Shown here: piece by piece, positions 7,522 through 16,441 of the stretch | How positions within the stretch are numbered: position 1 is the stretch's first letter | How the letters are laid out: each line of letters starts with the position of its first letter | Source of the DNA: Mycolicibacterium komossense | Lineage (GTDB): Bacteria; Actinomycetota; Actinomycetes; Mycobacteriales; Mycobacteriaceae | DNA length: 64,000 bases | Assembly (NCBI RefSeq): GCF_025822605.1 | Contig: NZ_JACKTY010000029.1 | Span: 313,236 to 377,235, forward strand | Reading direction: 5' to 3' | The notes under the pieces: model-generated | Told to the model about the DNA's origin: nothing | Databases searched by the model: none | What the model saw: the letters and a program-made list of their open reading frames with translations, nothing else | Made by a program: the position numbers and the translations under genes

Positions 7522-8970
7522 CTAATCCACGCAGGGGATAGTCGTGCCGTCGAGTGGTTTACCCTGATCCGGGCTGCCGACCGAAGGGTCCGCGGAATCG
7601 GAGTTGGCGTCACCGATTTGATGGAGCGCGTCGACCGGCTGGTCGAATGCAGGTGGCAGCACGAAGTCGTGACCAAGGGTGACAACCACGTGGCCGGCCT
7701 GTAGCGCGGGGTCTGCGCGCGGTTCCGCAGCTATTCCCAGCAAGCTCGCGGCCGCGGCGGCGTCCGCATCAGCTCCAGCACCGAAAGTAACTGATGTGTC
7801 GGTGGATTCACCCGCAATGGGATTACGTACGTCTCCTGCGGCGTACCCGCGTTGAGTCAGGAACTCCGAGACCGAACCCGCCAATCCGGCCGTGTCCCCG
7901 GCATTTATCACGTCAATCTTGCTCGACTGTGGCGGGCGGGCGGGCGGCCCTCCGTTGAACGCAGCCGCCACCTGCGCCTTGATCGCCACAGGGTCGACGA
8001 TGTTGACGTCCTCGTCGTTGACGGTGTCATAACGGACTACCGGCAGGGTTTGAAATTGGACATCCCGACTATCGATGGCTCCGATGCGGCTGAACCGGTC
8101 CTGATCCCAGCCGGTCGACAGGACGACATCCTTCTGGACGATGGCGATCAGACTGTTGAGCTTGGTGAAATCAACGAGTGAGTCGGCGGACCGCAGTTGC
8201 CGCATCACCGAGACGAGGAATGCCTGCTGGCGGTGAGTTCGATCGAGATCACCGTTGTCCAGGCCGTGCCGTTGCCGGACGAATGCCAATGCCTGTGCAG
8301 CATCTAATGTTTGGGGGCCCGCAGGAAAGTCCGCACCCGAGTACTCGTCCTGCACCGGATTGTTCAAACACACCTGGATCGAGCCCAACGCAGAGGCCAA
8401 ATCATAGAAACCGGCGAGGTTGACCTCGGCAAAATTGTCGATCGGTTGGCCCGTCAGGTCACGCACCGCCCGCAGGGTCGCCGCCCGGCCGGCCTCGCGT
8501 CCTTTGCTTTCCAAGATCGCCTGATCACCGACCCCTTCGTCAACCAGCGTCTGCTCAGCGGCCGCCTTGGCCAGCCCGTACGCCTCTTTGATCTTGATGT
8601 GGTCGTAACCCTCGATGCCGTCAGCAGCCACGTAGTCGTCGCGCGGAATAGAAAAGGCGGTCACATGATTGTCGGAACTGATATGCGCGAGGATCAAGGT
8701 GTTGGTGTTGTAGCCGCCCGCATCCGAGTCACCTGCGTGGAGCTGATCCAAGATGGCCTGCGATAAGTCGTTGCCCTGTTGATCCTTCCGCGAGTCCAAC
8801 CCGATAAGAAGAATGTTCATCTCGCCGGGCGCGGACCGCGGGGAGTCGATACCCAAGGCATGCGAGATCGTGATGCCGGCCAGGGCGTGATGCGAGCTCC
8901 ACCACAACATCCCGATCAGCGCAACCACCAACGCTGACGTGGTCGCCATCCCGAACCGCACGATTCGCAT
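7522..8970 (-). CDS. LytR-CpsA-Psr (LCP) family cell-wall ligase with LytR C-terminal domain
   Basis: A membrane-anchored protein of about 482 residues. One N-terminal helix (ATTSALVVALIGMLWW) is followed by the LCP catalytic domain: NILLIGLDSR near 55, FSIPRDDYV near 110 and FVRQRHGLDNGDLDRTHRQQ near 250, which carry the conserved Arg/Asp residues that bind the pyrophosphate lipid. A LytR_C domain follows (IDVINAGDTAGLAGSVSEFL near 365). In mycobacteria LCP proteins attach arabinogalactan to peptidoglycan outside the membrane. ATG 8970 is preferred over 8976 because GAGGAA then sits at normal spacing. The gene ends in a Pro/Asp-rich tail. Confidence 0.9.
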   Translation of the reverse strand: MRIVRFGMATTSALVVALIGMLWWSSHHALAGITISHALGIDSPRSAPGEMNILLIGLDSRKDQQGNDLSQAILDQLHAGDSDAGGYNTNTLILAHISSDNHVTAFSIPRDDYVAADGIEGYDHIKIKEAYGLAKAAAEQTLVDEGVGDQAILESKGREAGRAATLRAVRDLTGQPIDNFAEVNLAGFYDLASALGSIQVCLNNPVQDEYSGADFPAGPQTLDAAQALAFVRQRHGLDNGDLDRTHRQQAFLVSVMRQLRSADSLVDFTKLNSLIAIVQKDVVLSTGWDQDRFSRIGAIDSRDVQFQTLPVVRYDTVNDEDVNIVDPVAIKAQVAAAFNGGPPARPPQSSKIDVINAGDTAGLAGSVSEFLTQRGYAAGDVRNPIAGESTDTSVTFGAGADADAAAAASLLGIAAEPRADPALQAGHVVVTLGHDFVLPPAFDQPVDALHQIGDANSDSADPSVGSPDQGKPLDGTTIPCVD

Positions 8971-9143
8971 TGCCATTTCCTCGAATTCGCCTAGCCGTGC
9001 CGGAGTTCAACAGCTTTGTGAAAGCACTTCCGCCCGAAAGGAGAGGCGCCGCTCGCGTCATGTCGACGTCCACCTCCCCAATCTCGCCTTCTGACAGATT
9101 TCCAGACAGTGCCACCAGTAAATCCGAACGTGGAACAACAGTC

Positions 9144-9163
9144 AAACACTTGCGCAAGTGTTT
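9144..9163. promoter_or_regulatory. 20-bp perfect palindrome, putative ArsR autoregulatory operator
   Basis: AAACACTTGCGCAAGTGTTT is a perfect 20-base inverted repeat whose inner 16 bases equal the site at 7034-7049. It ends 38 bases before the arsR start codon, a normal place for an autorepressor site, and lies about 170 bases upstream of the divergent LCP gene, which it could also affect. Confidence 0.7.
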
Positions 9164-9201
9164 TCGGTCAGTCAACATTGCTTCGCACGGAAGGGAGCCC
9201 T

Positions 9202-9558
9202 GTGAACAAGCAGCCGCCGGCATCGCCGGCCGCGTTGATATCACCCGAGAAGCTCTACGACACCGCCAACCTGTTCGGGTTGCTGTCGGCGACCGCGCGG
9301 CTACACATAGTCTGGTTACTCGCGGACGGCGAGCACGACGTCGGAACCCTGGCCGAGGCTACTGGCCACAGTATGGCTACCGTCAGTCAGCATCTCAGTA
9401 AGCTCAAGCTCGCCGGCGTGGTGCGTGCCCGCCGGGACGGTAGGCGTCAGGTTTATCTCGTCGAGGACGCCCAGGTTGTCAATCTCGTTCGAACGGCGTT
9501 CGGCGAGCACCGCCAAGATCTGACTGAACCCGCGCGCAGACTGGGCAACGCGCGCTGA
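9202..9558 (+). CDS. ArsR/SmtB family transcriptional regulator
   Basis: A 118-residue winged-helix protein is predicted from GTG 9202, with GAAGGGAG just upstream. The fold is clear: ATARLHIVWLLADGEHDVGTL, the recognition helix HSMATVSQHLSKLKLAGVV, and the wing RARRDGRRQVYLV. It contains no cysteine, so classical arsenite, cadmium or lead thiolate sites are excluded. Several histidines (GEHD, GHS, SQHL, GEHR) could bind Ni or Co as in the mycobacterial NmtR/KmtR group. No metal transporter is adjacent. The palindrome at 9144-9163 suggests autorepression. Confidence 0.9.
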   Translation: MNKQPPASPAALISPEKLYDTANLFGLLSATARLHIVWLLADGEHDVGTLAEATGHSMATVSQHLSKLKLAGVVRARRDGRRQVYLVEDAQVVNLVRTAFGEHRQDLTEPARRLGNAR

Positions 9559-9673
9559 CACCCGCCCATCGTGACAACAATCCGGCAATTCCGCACTGCT
9601 GGTGAAGGACTGATGGCGGACGGCGAATCCCGAAGTCCGCTGTGACTTCCCCGGAACCACCAGGCGCCGCAGT

Positions 9674-9699
9674 GCACGATGGCATTGCACGATGGCATT
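9674..9699. repeat. 13-bp tandem duplication
   Basis: GCACGATGGCATT occurs twice in direct succession (9674-9686, 9687-9699) in the intergenic region upstream of the Acg-like gene. It lies about 50 bases upstream of the DosR-like box. It contains no obvious palindrome and is most simply a replication-slippage duplication. Confidence 0.6.
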
Positions 9700-9745
9700 C
9701 CACGAGGCCGCCGCTTCAACAAAGACTGCCCTACGTCCCCGCCAT

Positions 9746-9765
9746 CGGGGACCAACGGCACTGGT
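9746..9765 (+). promoter_or_regulatory. DosR-like box upstream of the Acg-family nitroreductase
   Basis: CGGGGACCAACGGCACTGGT contains GGGACCAACGGCACT, which fits the half-symmetric form of the DosR (DevR) recognition sequence (GGGAC...CGGC.CT). Its end is 45 bases upstream of the start codon at 9811, the usual range for DosR boxes. Acg proteins and universal stress proteins, the two genes downstream, are classic DosR targets in M. tuberculosis. Confidence 0.55.
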
Positions 9766-9810
9766 AGCGACACCTGCGCTCAGAGACGATGAGGATGAGC
9801 GACGGAAGCG

Positions 9811-10803
9811 GTGGTGGAGATGCCTCAACACTTGGTGGAGACCGATGTCATCAGGAGCGCGATCGGCCTGGCCTCACGGGCGCCGTCGCTGCACAACACC
9901 CAACCTTGGCAATGGGTCACCGACGGTGTCGAGTTGCAGCTGTACCTCGCGCGCGGACGCATCGTGCGGCACACCGACGCCGCCGGCCGGGAGGCGCTGA
10001 TCAGCTGCGGCGCCATGCTCGATCACGTCCGGGTGGCGATGGCCGCGGCGGGTCGGCGCACAACCGTCGAACGGTTCCCCAACCCGGACAACCCCGAACA
10101 CCTCGCCACGCTGACCTTCAGTCCGCTGGACTATCCAGCCGATTCCGTGCAGCTCATCGCCGACGCGATCGTGCTCAGACGCACCGACCGACTGCCATTT
10201 CACGCCCCCGTCGACTTCGGGCGCGTCGAATCAGTGCTGCGGCGAGCGCTTGCCACCACCAGGGTGCGCCTCGACGTGCTGGTCGACAAGGAACGGCAGG
10301 ACCTTGTCGAGGCATCGCGCGTCAGCGAGGCCGCCCGGCGGTTCGACACCAACTATGGCGCCGATCTCGATTGGTGGACAGCGCCTTTCGGGTTGGATTC
10401 TGGGATTCCACGCACCGCACTACCGTCGGTACCCGAAGCGGATCGGGTGAACATCAACCGGCATTTCCCGGTCGGCCCGTCCGGGGACCGGCGAGCGGCG
10501 ATCACCCACGATGAGTCCACTGTGCTTGTCCTCTCGACACCGGACGACTCCCGCGCCGCCGCCCTGGAGTGCGGTGAGGCACTGTCGCAGGTGCTCCTCG
10601 AATGTACGTTGGCCGGCCTGGCCACCTGCACGATCACCCATCTGACCGAAGACCCGTCAGCGCGCAAGGTGCTGGCCGGCCTGATCAGGCACGCCGGCGT
10701 GCCGCAACTGCTGATCCGGGTCGGGCGAGTGCCCACCCTGGAGCAGGGCGCACCGGTCACACCACGCAGGACTGTCGACGACATTCTGTGGGTTCGGTTC
10801 TGA
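9811..10803 (+). CDS. Acg-family nitroreductase-like protein
   Basis: A 330-residue protein matches the mycobacterial Acg (Rv2032) family: two degenerate nitroreductase halves in one chain, beginning with SAIGLASRAPSLHNTQPWQW and ending with RRTVDDILWVRF. In Acg itself the fold is FMN-binding but the cofactor access is blocked, and the protein is thought to sequester flavin during dormancy. Here HNTQPW is intact in the first half. The start is GTG 9811 or 9814, or ATG 9820. The DosR-like box just upstream and the adjacent convergent Usp gene suggest hypoxia or NO induction. Confidence 0.88.
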   Translation: MVEMPQHLVETDVIRSAIGLASRAPSLHNTQPWQWVTDGVELQLYLARGRIVRHTDAAGREALISCGAMLDHVRVAMAAAGRRTTVERFPNPDNPEHLATLTFSPLDYPADSVQLIADAIVLRRTDRLPFHAPVDFGRVESVLRRALATTRVRLDVLVDKERQDLVEASRVSEAARRFDTNYGADLDWWTAPFGLDSGIPRTALPSVPEADRVNINRHFPVGPSGDRRAAITHDESTVLVLSTPDDSRAAALECGEALSQVLLECTLAGLATCTITHLTEDPSARKVLAGLIRHAGVPQLLIRVGRVPTLEQGAPVTPRRTVDDILWVRF

Positions 10804-10819
10804 CCCTTGACAATCGGTC

Positions 10820-11707
10820 CTAGGGCAGGTCCTGGTCGCTGAACTGTTCCCTCGGCACCACAACCATCGGAACTTCCAGAACTCGCAGCATTTTCGCGGC
10901 CGTCGAGCCCAGGAACAACCGCCGTGGCGCACCCAGCCGACTGGAACCGACCATGATGATATCGCCGTCGTGCCAATCCAGTTTGTTGACCGCGGCCTCG
11001 ACCGTTGGCCCGTCGACGATAGTGGCTTCCACCGGGAATCCTTCCGGCAAGCCATCTTTGGCCGAATTTAGGGTCTCGTTGGCGTGTCTGATGGCACGTT
11101 CGTGCACCGATTCGTTGTCACCGCGTAGTGATCCGTACATCGGGTCGAGAGCCACCAGCGATACTAGCCGCAGCGGGGTACCCGCGGCCGCGCTGGCCCT
11201 TACTGCCGTCTCCAGCAACAGGTCAGCACCTTTGCGTCGGCCCAGCGCGCAGGTGACCTCACGCACCCGGTCGACCTTCGAATACCGGGTACCGCGCGGA
11301 GCGAGCGCCAGCGGCACCGGCGCGGAGTACAACAGGTCGGAGGTGACCGAGCCGATCGTGTAGCGGCCCATCAGTCCATCGTGGGCCGCCCCGACGACGA
11401 TGGCGTCGGCTTCCAGGCGCGCGGCCTGCTGGATCAGCCCCTCGGCAAAGGACTCGTTGAAGCTGATGTGGGTGTCGACCTCGATATCCTCGGGCACGGT
11501 CGCCGCCGCGTCGTCGAGCCACTTCTGCGCCCGCTGGAACAGGATCTGCTCGTATCCGCCGACGGTGACGAGATCGGGCAGGAGCCGATCGGTCGGGAGC
11601 ACGATGCACAGATCGATACGCGCCTCCAGCGTCCGGGCCAGCCGGACCGCGAGGGTCAGTCCGTCGTCACCACTCGGGGTGGCCAGGTAGCCAACTATGA
11701 GCCTCAT
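10820..11707 (-). CDS. universal stress protein, two UspA domains
   Basis: A 295-residue protein consists of two tandem UspA domains. The ATP-binding loops are visible in both halves: VVGAAHDGLMGRYTIGSVTS in the first and MVGSSRLGAPRRLFLGSTAA in the second, matching G-2x-G-9x-G(S/T). The length equals that of the mycobacterial double-domain Usp group (such as Rv1996 or Rv2623), several of which are DosR-regulated and help growth arrest. It is convergent with the Acg-like gene, 16 bases apart. No convincing DosR box was found in front of this gene. Confidence 0.92.
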   Translation of the reverse strand: MRLIVGYLATPSGDDGLTLAVRLARTLEARIDLCIVLPTDRLLPDLVTVGGYEQILFQRAQKWLDDAAATVPEDIEVDTHISFNESFAEGLIQQAARLEADAIVVGAAHDGLMGRYTIGSVTSDLLYSAPVPLALAPRGTRYSKVDRVREVTCALGRRKGADLLLETAVRASAAAGTPLRLVSLVALDPMYGSLRGDNESVHERAIRHANETLNSAKDGLPEGFPVEATIVDGPTVEAAVNKLDWHDGDIIMVGSSRLGAPRRLFLGSTAAKMLRVLEVPMVVVPREQFSDQDLP

Positions 11708-11836
11708 CGGCGATAACCACCTTTTCCCGAACCGCGTTATACGGATGTGTCTGCGGACATCCTGTCAACGCGCGCGACCGTGCACCGGCAGTTCGCGGAA
11801 ATCAACCAGCCGCAATCGAATCCGTGGCACACACAG

Positions 11837-12706
11837 CTACTCCGAGAAGGTCGCGACACCGTCTTCGAGGACAAGCCGCGCCCCAGAGCCGTCGGGCGCC
11901 GCAGCCTCGGTGGTGAACACTGCGTGGCCGGGCTCCGTCCGCCAGATCGACGTGGTCAGGGTTTCCCCGGGAAACACCGGCGAGGTGAAGCGCGCTTTGA
12001 TCCCGGTGACGCGCGAGGCGTCACCCTGCCCCAGGTCGGCAACCAGCGCGCGTCCCGCGAAACCATAGGTGCACAGGCCGCGCATGATCGGTTTGGGGAA
12101 GCCCGCCAGAGTCTGGGCAAACCATGGATCGCTGTGCAATGGATTGCGGTCACCGGAGAGCCGGTAGATCAGTGGCTGATCCTCCCGGGTCGGCATGATG
12201 GTCCGGGAATCGGCGGTGCGGTCGGGGATTTCAGGAGCTGTCGCGCGCTCGCCCTGGACGCCACCGAAACCGCCGGCCTTGCGGATGACGAAGGTCGAGA
12301 GTGTCTCGGCCACCAGCTCAGAGGTCACCGAGTCGGTGCCGGTGGCACGGAGCACGATGATGGCGTTCTTGCCCTCGCCCTTGTCCTGGATGTCGGCGAC
12401 TTCCGAGGCGACGCTCAGCGACCCGGTCGCCGACAGCGGTTTGTGCAGGATGATCTCCTGCGAACCGTGCAGCAGCAGACCGAAATTGAAGTCACCCACC
12501 TTCGCGAGCGCCGGGAATCCCATACAGGCGATGACGGCGTAGGTCGGCAGCACCTGCTGAGGGATGTCGTGGCTGTTCTCCGTGGTGAAGGCCAGATCCG
12601 CGGTGCCACAACCCACGCCAAGGGCGTAAAGCATGGTGTCGCGATCGGTCCAGGAGAAGGTGTGTGGGTCAACCGTGGCGCCGACGGCGGTGGGATCGAT
12701 GGGCAT
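11837..12706 (-). CDS. htdY: MaoC-type (R)-specific enoyl-CoA hydratase
   Basis: A 289-residue double hot-dog protein resembles M. tuberculosis Rv3389c (HtdY) through most of its length, from the opening MPIDPTAVGA to a C-terminal FPGETLTTSIWRTEPG. The hydratase-2 motif YRLSGDRNPLHSDPWFA holds the catalytic Asp and His. The enzyme hydrates trans-2-enoyl-CoA to the (R)-3-hydroxy product in fatty acid or sterol side-chain metabolism, in the cytosol. It is divergent from the acyl-CoA thioesterase gene 52 bases away, and this order begins the conserved htdY-lpqD-acrA1 block. Confidence 0.92.
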   Translation of the reverse strand: MPIDPTAVGATVDPHTFSWTDRDTMLYALGVGCGTADLAFTTENSHDIPQQVLPTYAVIACMGFPALAKVGDFNFGLLLHGSQEIILHKPLSATGSLSVASEVADIQDKGEGKNAIIVLRATGTDSVTSELVAETLSTFVIRKAGGFGGVQGERATAPEIPDRTADSRTIMPTREDQPLIYRLSGDRNPLHSDPWFAQTLAGFPKPIMRGLCTYGFAGRALVADLGQGDASRVTGIKARFTSPVFPGETLTTSIWRTEPGHAVFTTEAAAPDGSGARLVLEDGVATFSE

Positions 12707-12758
12707 GACCTCGATAATTGCAGACCCGGTTCAGCAGACGAAGACTGACCATGGCTAC

Positions 12759-13643
12759 ATGAACGTCGTGGCTGAGACGTTGACCGACATCCTGGAGTTG
12801 TTCACGATCGAGGACGTCGGGGGTGGCTCGTTCCTCGGACGGCAACCAGACGGTCGTGATCGGGTTCGGGTGTACGGCGGTCAGGTCGTCGCCCAGGCGA
12901 TGATGGCGGCAGCGCGCAGCGCGCCGACGCGGCAGATCCACAGCCTGCACGTCGCGTTCCTACGGCCCGGTAATCCGGCGAGTCCACTGCAGTATGACGT
13001 GACCACGCTGCGAGAAGGGCGGACCTTCTCCACCCGCCGGGTGTCCACCAGCCAGGCCGGCGTGCTGATCATGGAAGCGATGATCTCGTTCATCGAAAAG
13101 ATCGACGGCGACGACTATCAGCACCCGATGCCCGACGTCCCGGCCCCGGAGACGCTGATCCCGATCGCCGATGCGTTGAAGCCGTACGCCGACGAGGAGT
13201 ACAGCACTTTGGTGCGCAATCAGGCGTTCGAGATGCGCTATGTCGACCTGCCGCCACGGATCTCGGTCGACGGGCAACCGCCCGCGGTAGCGGTCTGCCG
13301 ACTGTGGCTGCGCGCCGACGGCGAGGTACCTGCCGAGGTGCGCGACGATCCGTTGCTGGCGAACTGCCTGCTGGCCTACGTCAGTGACTGGTCGATCCTC
13401 GACCCGGTGCAGATCGGCGTCGGCAAAACCTGGCAAACCCTGGATGCGATGGCGTCGCTGGATCACGCCATGTGGTTTCACCGGCCGGTCGATTTTTCTG
13501 ACTGGCTGCTCTATGACCAGCAGTCCCCCAGTGCAATCGGGGGCCGAGGTCTGGGTTGTGGCGCGATCTACAACCGCACGGGCGCACTGGTCTGTACGGT
13601 GACCCAGGAGGGATATCTGGGCAGGCTGAAAAGACGGAGCTAG
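12759..13643 (+). CDS. TesB-type acyl-CoA thioesterase II
   Basis: A 294-residue protein from ATG 12759 (the frame is open further upstream, but homologues start at the MNVVAETLTDILELFTIE region). Two hot-dog domains are seen: RVYGGQVVAQAMMAAARS and HSLHVAFLRPGNPASPLQYDV in the first, and MASLDHAMWFHRPVDFSDWLLY in the second, which contains the catalytic Asp of TesB enzymes. These cleave medium- and long-chain acyl-CoA to free acid and CoA. It is followed with no gap by lpqD, so the two are probably cotranscribed. Confidence 0.9.
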   Translation: MNVVAETLTDILELFTIEDVGGGSFLGRQPDGRDRVRVYGGQVVAQAMMAAARSAPTRQIHSLHVAFLRPGNPASPLQYDVTTLREGRTFSTRRVSTSQAGVLIMEAMISFIEKIDGDDYQHPMPDVPAPETLIPIADALKPYADEEYSTLVRNQAFEMRYVDLPPRISVDGQPPAVAVCRLWLRADGEVPAEVRDDPLLANCLLAYVSDWSILDPVQIGVGKTWQTLDAMASLDHAMWFHRPVDFSDWLLYDQQSPSAIGGRGLGCGAIYNRTGALVCTVTQEGYLGRLKRRS

Positions 13644-14357
13644 ATGCCACACGTATCGCGAAGAGTGTTCGGCAAAGCCGCTGCGGCAGCAACTGTGGCG
13701 ATGGTGGTCGCCGCGTGCGGTTCGACGCCGGCCGCTCCCCCGTCGATCACGGTGACGTTCATCCGTCACGCCGAGTCCGAGGCCAATGCCGCCGGTGTCA
13801 TCAACACCGTGGTGCCCGGCCCCGGCCTCACCCCCGAGGGCGGACAGCAAGCGCAGAAGGTCGCAAATGATCTGCGCGGCAAGAACTATGACGGCGTCTT
13901 CGCTTCGGCGATGGTTCGCACCCAGGAGACTGCGGCTCCCCTGGCGAAGGACCTCGGCAAGCAGGTGCAGGTGCTGCCGGGGCTCAACGAGATCTCCGCG
14001 GGCCGGTTCGAGGGAGAGTCGGGCGCTGGCGCCATGGCCGCGTACTTTGTCGCGCCGTCGGCGTGGCTCAAGGGCGACCGCAACGCGGCGATTCCCGAGT
14101 CGATCAACGGTAACCAGTTCAACAACGACTTCACCGCGGCGGTGCAGAAGATCTACGACAGCGGCGACAAGAATCCCGTCGCCTTCTCCCATGGCGCGGC
14201 GATCATGGTGTGGACGGCCATGAACGTCACGAACCCCAAGGACAGCCTGCTGACCACACATCCGCTCCCCAACGTCGGTCGGGTGGTGATCCGCGGAAAC
14301 CCCACGACCGGCTGGACGCTGGTCAGCTGGGACGGTCTGGATCAGACCGGAAGCTAG
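13644..14357 (+). CDS. lpqD: lipoprotein of the histidine phosphatase family
   Basis: A 237-residue protein has a lipoprotein signal (VSRRVFGKAAAAATVAMVVA followed by the lipobox Cys at about 25); the RRVFGK motif may direct it to the Tat pathway. The mature domain is a phosphoglycerate-mutase-like histidine phosphatase: FIRHAESEAN carries the phospho-accepting His, MVRTQETA the second Arg, and AFSHGAAI the second His. It corresponds to M. tuberculosis Rv3390 (LpqD). It would act on phosphorylated compounds outside the membrane; the substrate is unknown. The ATG directly abuts the stop of the thioesterase gene. Confidence 0.88.
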   Translation: MPHVSRRVFGKAAAAATVAMVVAACGSTPAAPPSITVTFIRHAESEANAAGVINTVVPGPGLTPEGGQQAQKVANDLRGKNYDGVFASAMVRTQETAAPLAKDLGKQVQVLPGLNEISAGRFEGESGAGAMAAYFVAPSAWLKGDRNAAIPESINGNQFNNDFTAAVQKIYDSGDKNPVAFSHGAAIMVWTAMNVTNPKDSLLTTHPLPNVGRVVIRGNPTTGWTLVSWDGLDQTGS

Positions 14358-14401
14358 CGCGTCGGTCCGAGTTGTTGACGTTTGCCCGGCGACGGGTCAC
14401 G

Positions 14402-16441
14402 ATGACTCGCATGAATTATGTCGTTACCGGCGGTACCGGGTTTATCGGCAGCCGTGTCATCACCCAGATCCTGGCGACCGAACCCGACGCAGTGGTCTGG
14501 GTGCTAGTCCGGCCCGCCTCGCTGGGACGCTTCGAAAACCTGTCAGCCCGGTGGGGTGAGCGCGCCAAAGCGCTGGTCGGCGACCTGACGGCGGCAAATC
14601 TCGGGTTGTCCGCGGAAGCGGTCGCAGAGTTGGACTCCGTCGAGGCCGTGGTGCACTGCGCCGCGATCTACGACATCACCGCCGGTGAAGCGGAGCAGCG
14701 GGCCGCCAATGTGGACGGCACCCGCGCCGTGATCGGGCTGGCGAAAAACCTTGCCGCGACGCTGCACCACGTGTCGTCGATCGCGGTGGCGGGCACCTTT
14801 CCCGGTGAGTACAGCGAGAACGACTTCGACGTCGCGCAGGAATTGCCGACGCCTTATCACCAGACGAAATTCGAGGCCGAGCAGCTGGTGCGGTCCACCC
14901 CAGGGCTGCGCTATCGGGTGTACCGGCCCGCCGTGGTGGTGGGCGACTCGCGGACCGGTGAGATGGACAAGGTCGACGGGCCCTACTACTTCTTCGGGGT
15001 GCTGGCCCGGTTGGCGGTGCTGCCGAAGTTCACGCCCATCGTGCTACCGGATTCCGGCCGGACCAATATCGTGCCGGTCGACTATGTCGCCGATGCCCTG
15101 GTCGCTCTGCTGCATGTCCAGGGACGCGACGGCCAGACGTTCCATCTGACCTCGCCGGAGTCGATCGGTCTGCGCGAGATCTACCGCGCGGTGGCACCCA
15201 CCGCCGGGTTGCCGCCGCTGCGGGCCACCCTGCCGAAGGCGGTGGCCGCGCCGTTCCTGGCGGCCCAGGGGCGGGCGAAGGTGTGGCGCAACATGGCCGT
15301 CACTCAGCTCGGCATTCCTGCCGAGATCCTCGACGTCGTCGACCTGGCTCCGACGTTCAGCACCGAAAACACCCGAGATGCACTGCACGGCAGCGGGATC
15401 GAGATTCCCGAATTCGCGTCGTATGCTCCCGCACTGTGGCGATACTGGGCGCAGTACCTTGACCCGGATCGCGCCAGGCGGGTCGATAAGGACGATCCGC
15501 TGGCCGGACGGCACGTCATCATCACCGGCGCCTCCAGCGGGATCGGCCGGGCCTCGGCGATCGCGGTCGCCGCGCGCGGTGCGACGGTGTTCGCGCTGGC
15601 CCGCAGCGCCGACGCGCTCGACGATCTGGTGGGCGAGATTCGCGCCGACGGCGGTCAGGCGTACGCCTTCACCTGTGATGTCACCGATTCAGCGTCGGTT
15701 GACCATACGGTGAAGGACATCCTCGGCCGATTCGGGCACGTCGACTATCTGGTCAACAACGCGGGCCGGTCGATCCGCCGGTCGGTGGATGCGTCCACCG
15801 ACCGGTTACACGATTACGAGCGCGTCATGGCGGTGAACTATTTCGGTGCGGTCCGGATGGTGTTGGCGCTGCTGCCACACTGGCGAGATCGCCGATTCGG
15901 TCATGTGGTCAACGTGTCCAGCGCCGGCGTGCAGTCCACCTCCCCGCGCTATTCGGCGTATCTGCCGAGCAAGGCCGCCCTCGACGCCTTCGCCGAGGTG
16001 GTGTCCACCGAAACACTCTCGGATCACATCACTTTCACCACGATTCATATGCCGTTGGTCCGCACGCCGATGATCGCTCCGTCGCAGCGATTGAATCCGA
16101 TCCCGGCGATCAGTCCCGAGCATGCGGCGGCGATGGTGGTGCGCGGCCTGGTGGACAAGCCGATCCGGATCGACACCCCGCTAGGCACCTTGTCGGACGC
16201 CGGACGGTATCTGACCCCGAAGTTGTCACGGCGCGTACTGCATCAGGTGTATCTCGGGTATCCGGATTCGGCGGCCGCTCGCGGGGTGGGCGGGAGCCAG
16301 CCCAGCGTAGTGACTCCGGAGCGCGCCGAGCGCGCCAGACGGCCGAAGCCACCGACCCGCGCCGCGCGGGCTGTGCGCGGCTTGCGGGTGCCGCGACCGC
16401 TGAAGACGGTGGTGCGACGCGTGCCCGGCGTGCACTGGTAG
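14402..16441 (+). CDS. acrA1: fused fatty acyl-CoA reductase (two SDR domains)
   Basis: A 679-residue fusion. Residues about 1-370 form an extended SDR/fatty acyl reductase domain (VTGGTGFIGSRVI, then YHQTKFEAEQLV with the Tyr-x3-Lys pair). Residues about 375-640 form a classical SDR (ITGASSGIGRASAIAV, LVNNAGRSIRR, YSAYLPSKAAL). The tail is very basic (RARRPKPPTRAARAVRGLR). It matches M. tuberculosis AcrA1 (Rv3391), which reduces long-chain acyl-CoA and is linked to wax or mycolate-type lipids. The start is ATG 14402 or 14411. It follows lpqD by 44 bases. The cmaA1 gene that separates it from iunH in M. tuberculosis is missing. Confidence 0.92.
   Translation: MTRMNYVVTGGTGFIGSRVITQILATEPDAVVWVLVRPASLGRFENLSARWGERAKALVGDLTAANLGLSAEAVAELDSVEAVVHCAAIYDITAGEAEQRAANVDGTRAVIGLAKNLAATLHHVSSIAVAGTFPGEYSENDFDVAQELPTPYHQTKFEAEQLVRSTPGLRYRVYRPAVVVGDSRTGEMDKVDGPYYFFGVLARLAVLPKFTPIVLPDSGRTNIVPVDYVADALVALLHVQGRDGQTFHLTSPESIGLREIYRAVAPTAGLPPLRATLPKAVAAPFLAAQGRAKVWRNMAVTQLGIPAEILDVVDLAPTFSTENTRDALHGSGIEIPEFASYAPALWRYWAQYLDPDRARRVDKDDPLAGRHVIITGASSGIGRASAIAVAARGATVFALARSADALDDLVGEIRADGGQAYAFTCDVTDSASVDHTVKDILGRFGHVDYLVNNAGRSIRRSVDASTDRLHDYERVMAVNYFGAVRMVLALLPHWRDRRFGHVVNVSSAGVQSTSPRYSAYLPSKAALDAFAEVVSTETLSDHITFTTIHMPLVRTPMIAPSQRLNPIPAISPEHAAAMVVRGLVDKPIRIDTPLGTLSDAGRYLTPKLSRRVLHQVYLGYPDSAAARGVGGSQPSVVTPERAERARRPKPPTRAARAVRGLRVPRPLKTVVRRVPGVHW

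Noticed and set aside
11708..11836. DosR box in front of the universal stress protein gene
   Set aside because: Candidates such as GGACATCCTGTC do not fit the spacing and symmetry of the DosR site.
12960..14261. Minus-strand ORF of 433 codons opposite the thioesterase and lpqD genes
   Set aside because: Antisense to two recognisable genes; the product is Arg/His/Gly-rich without motifs.
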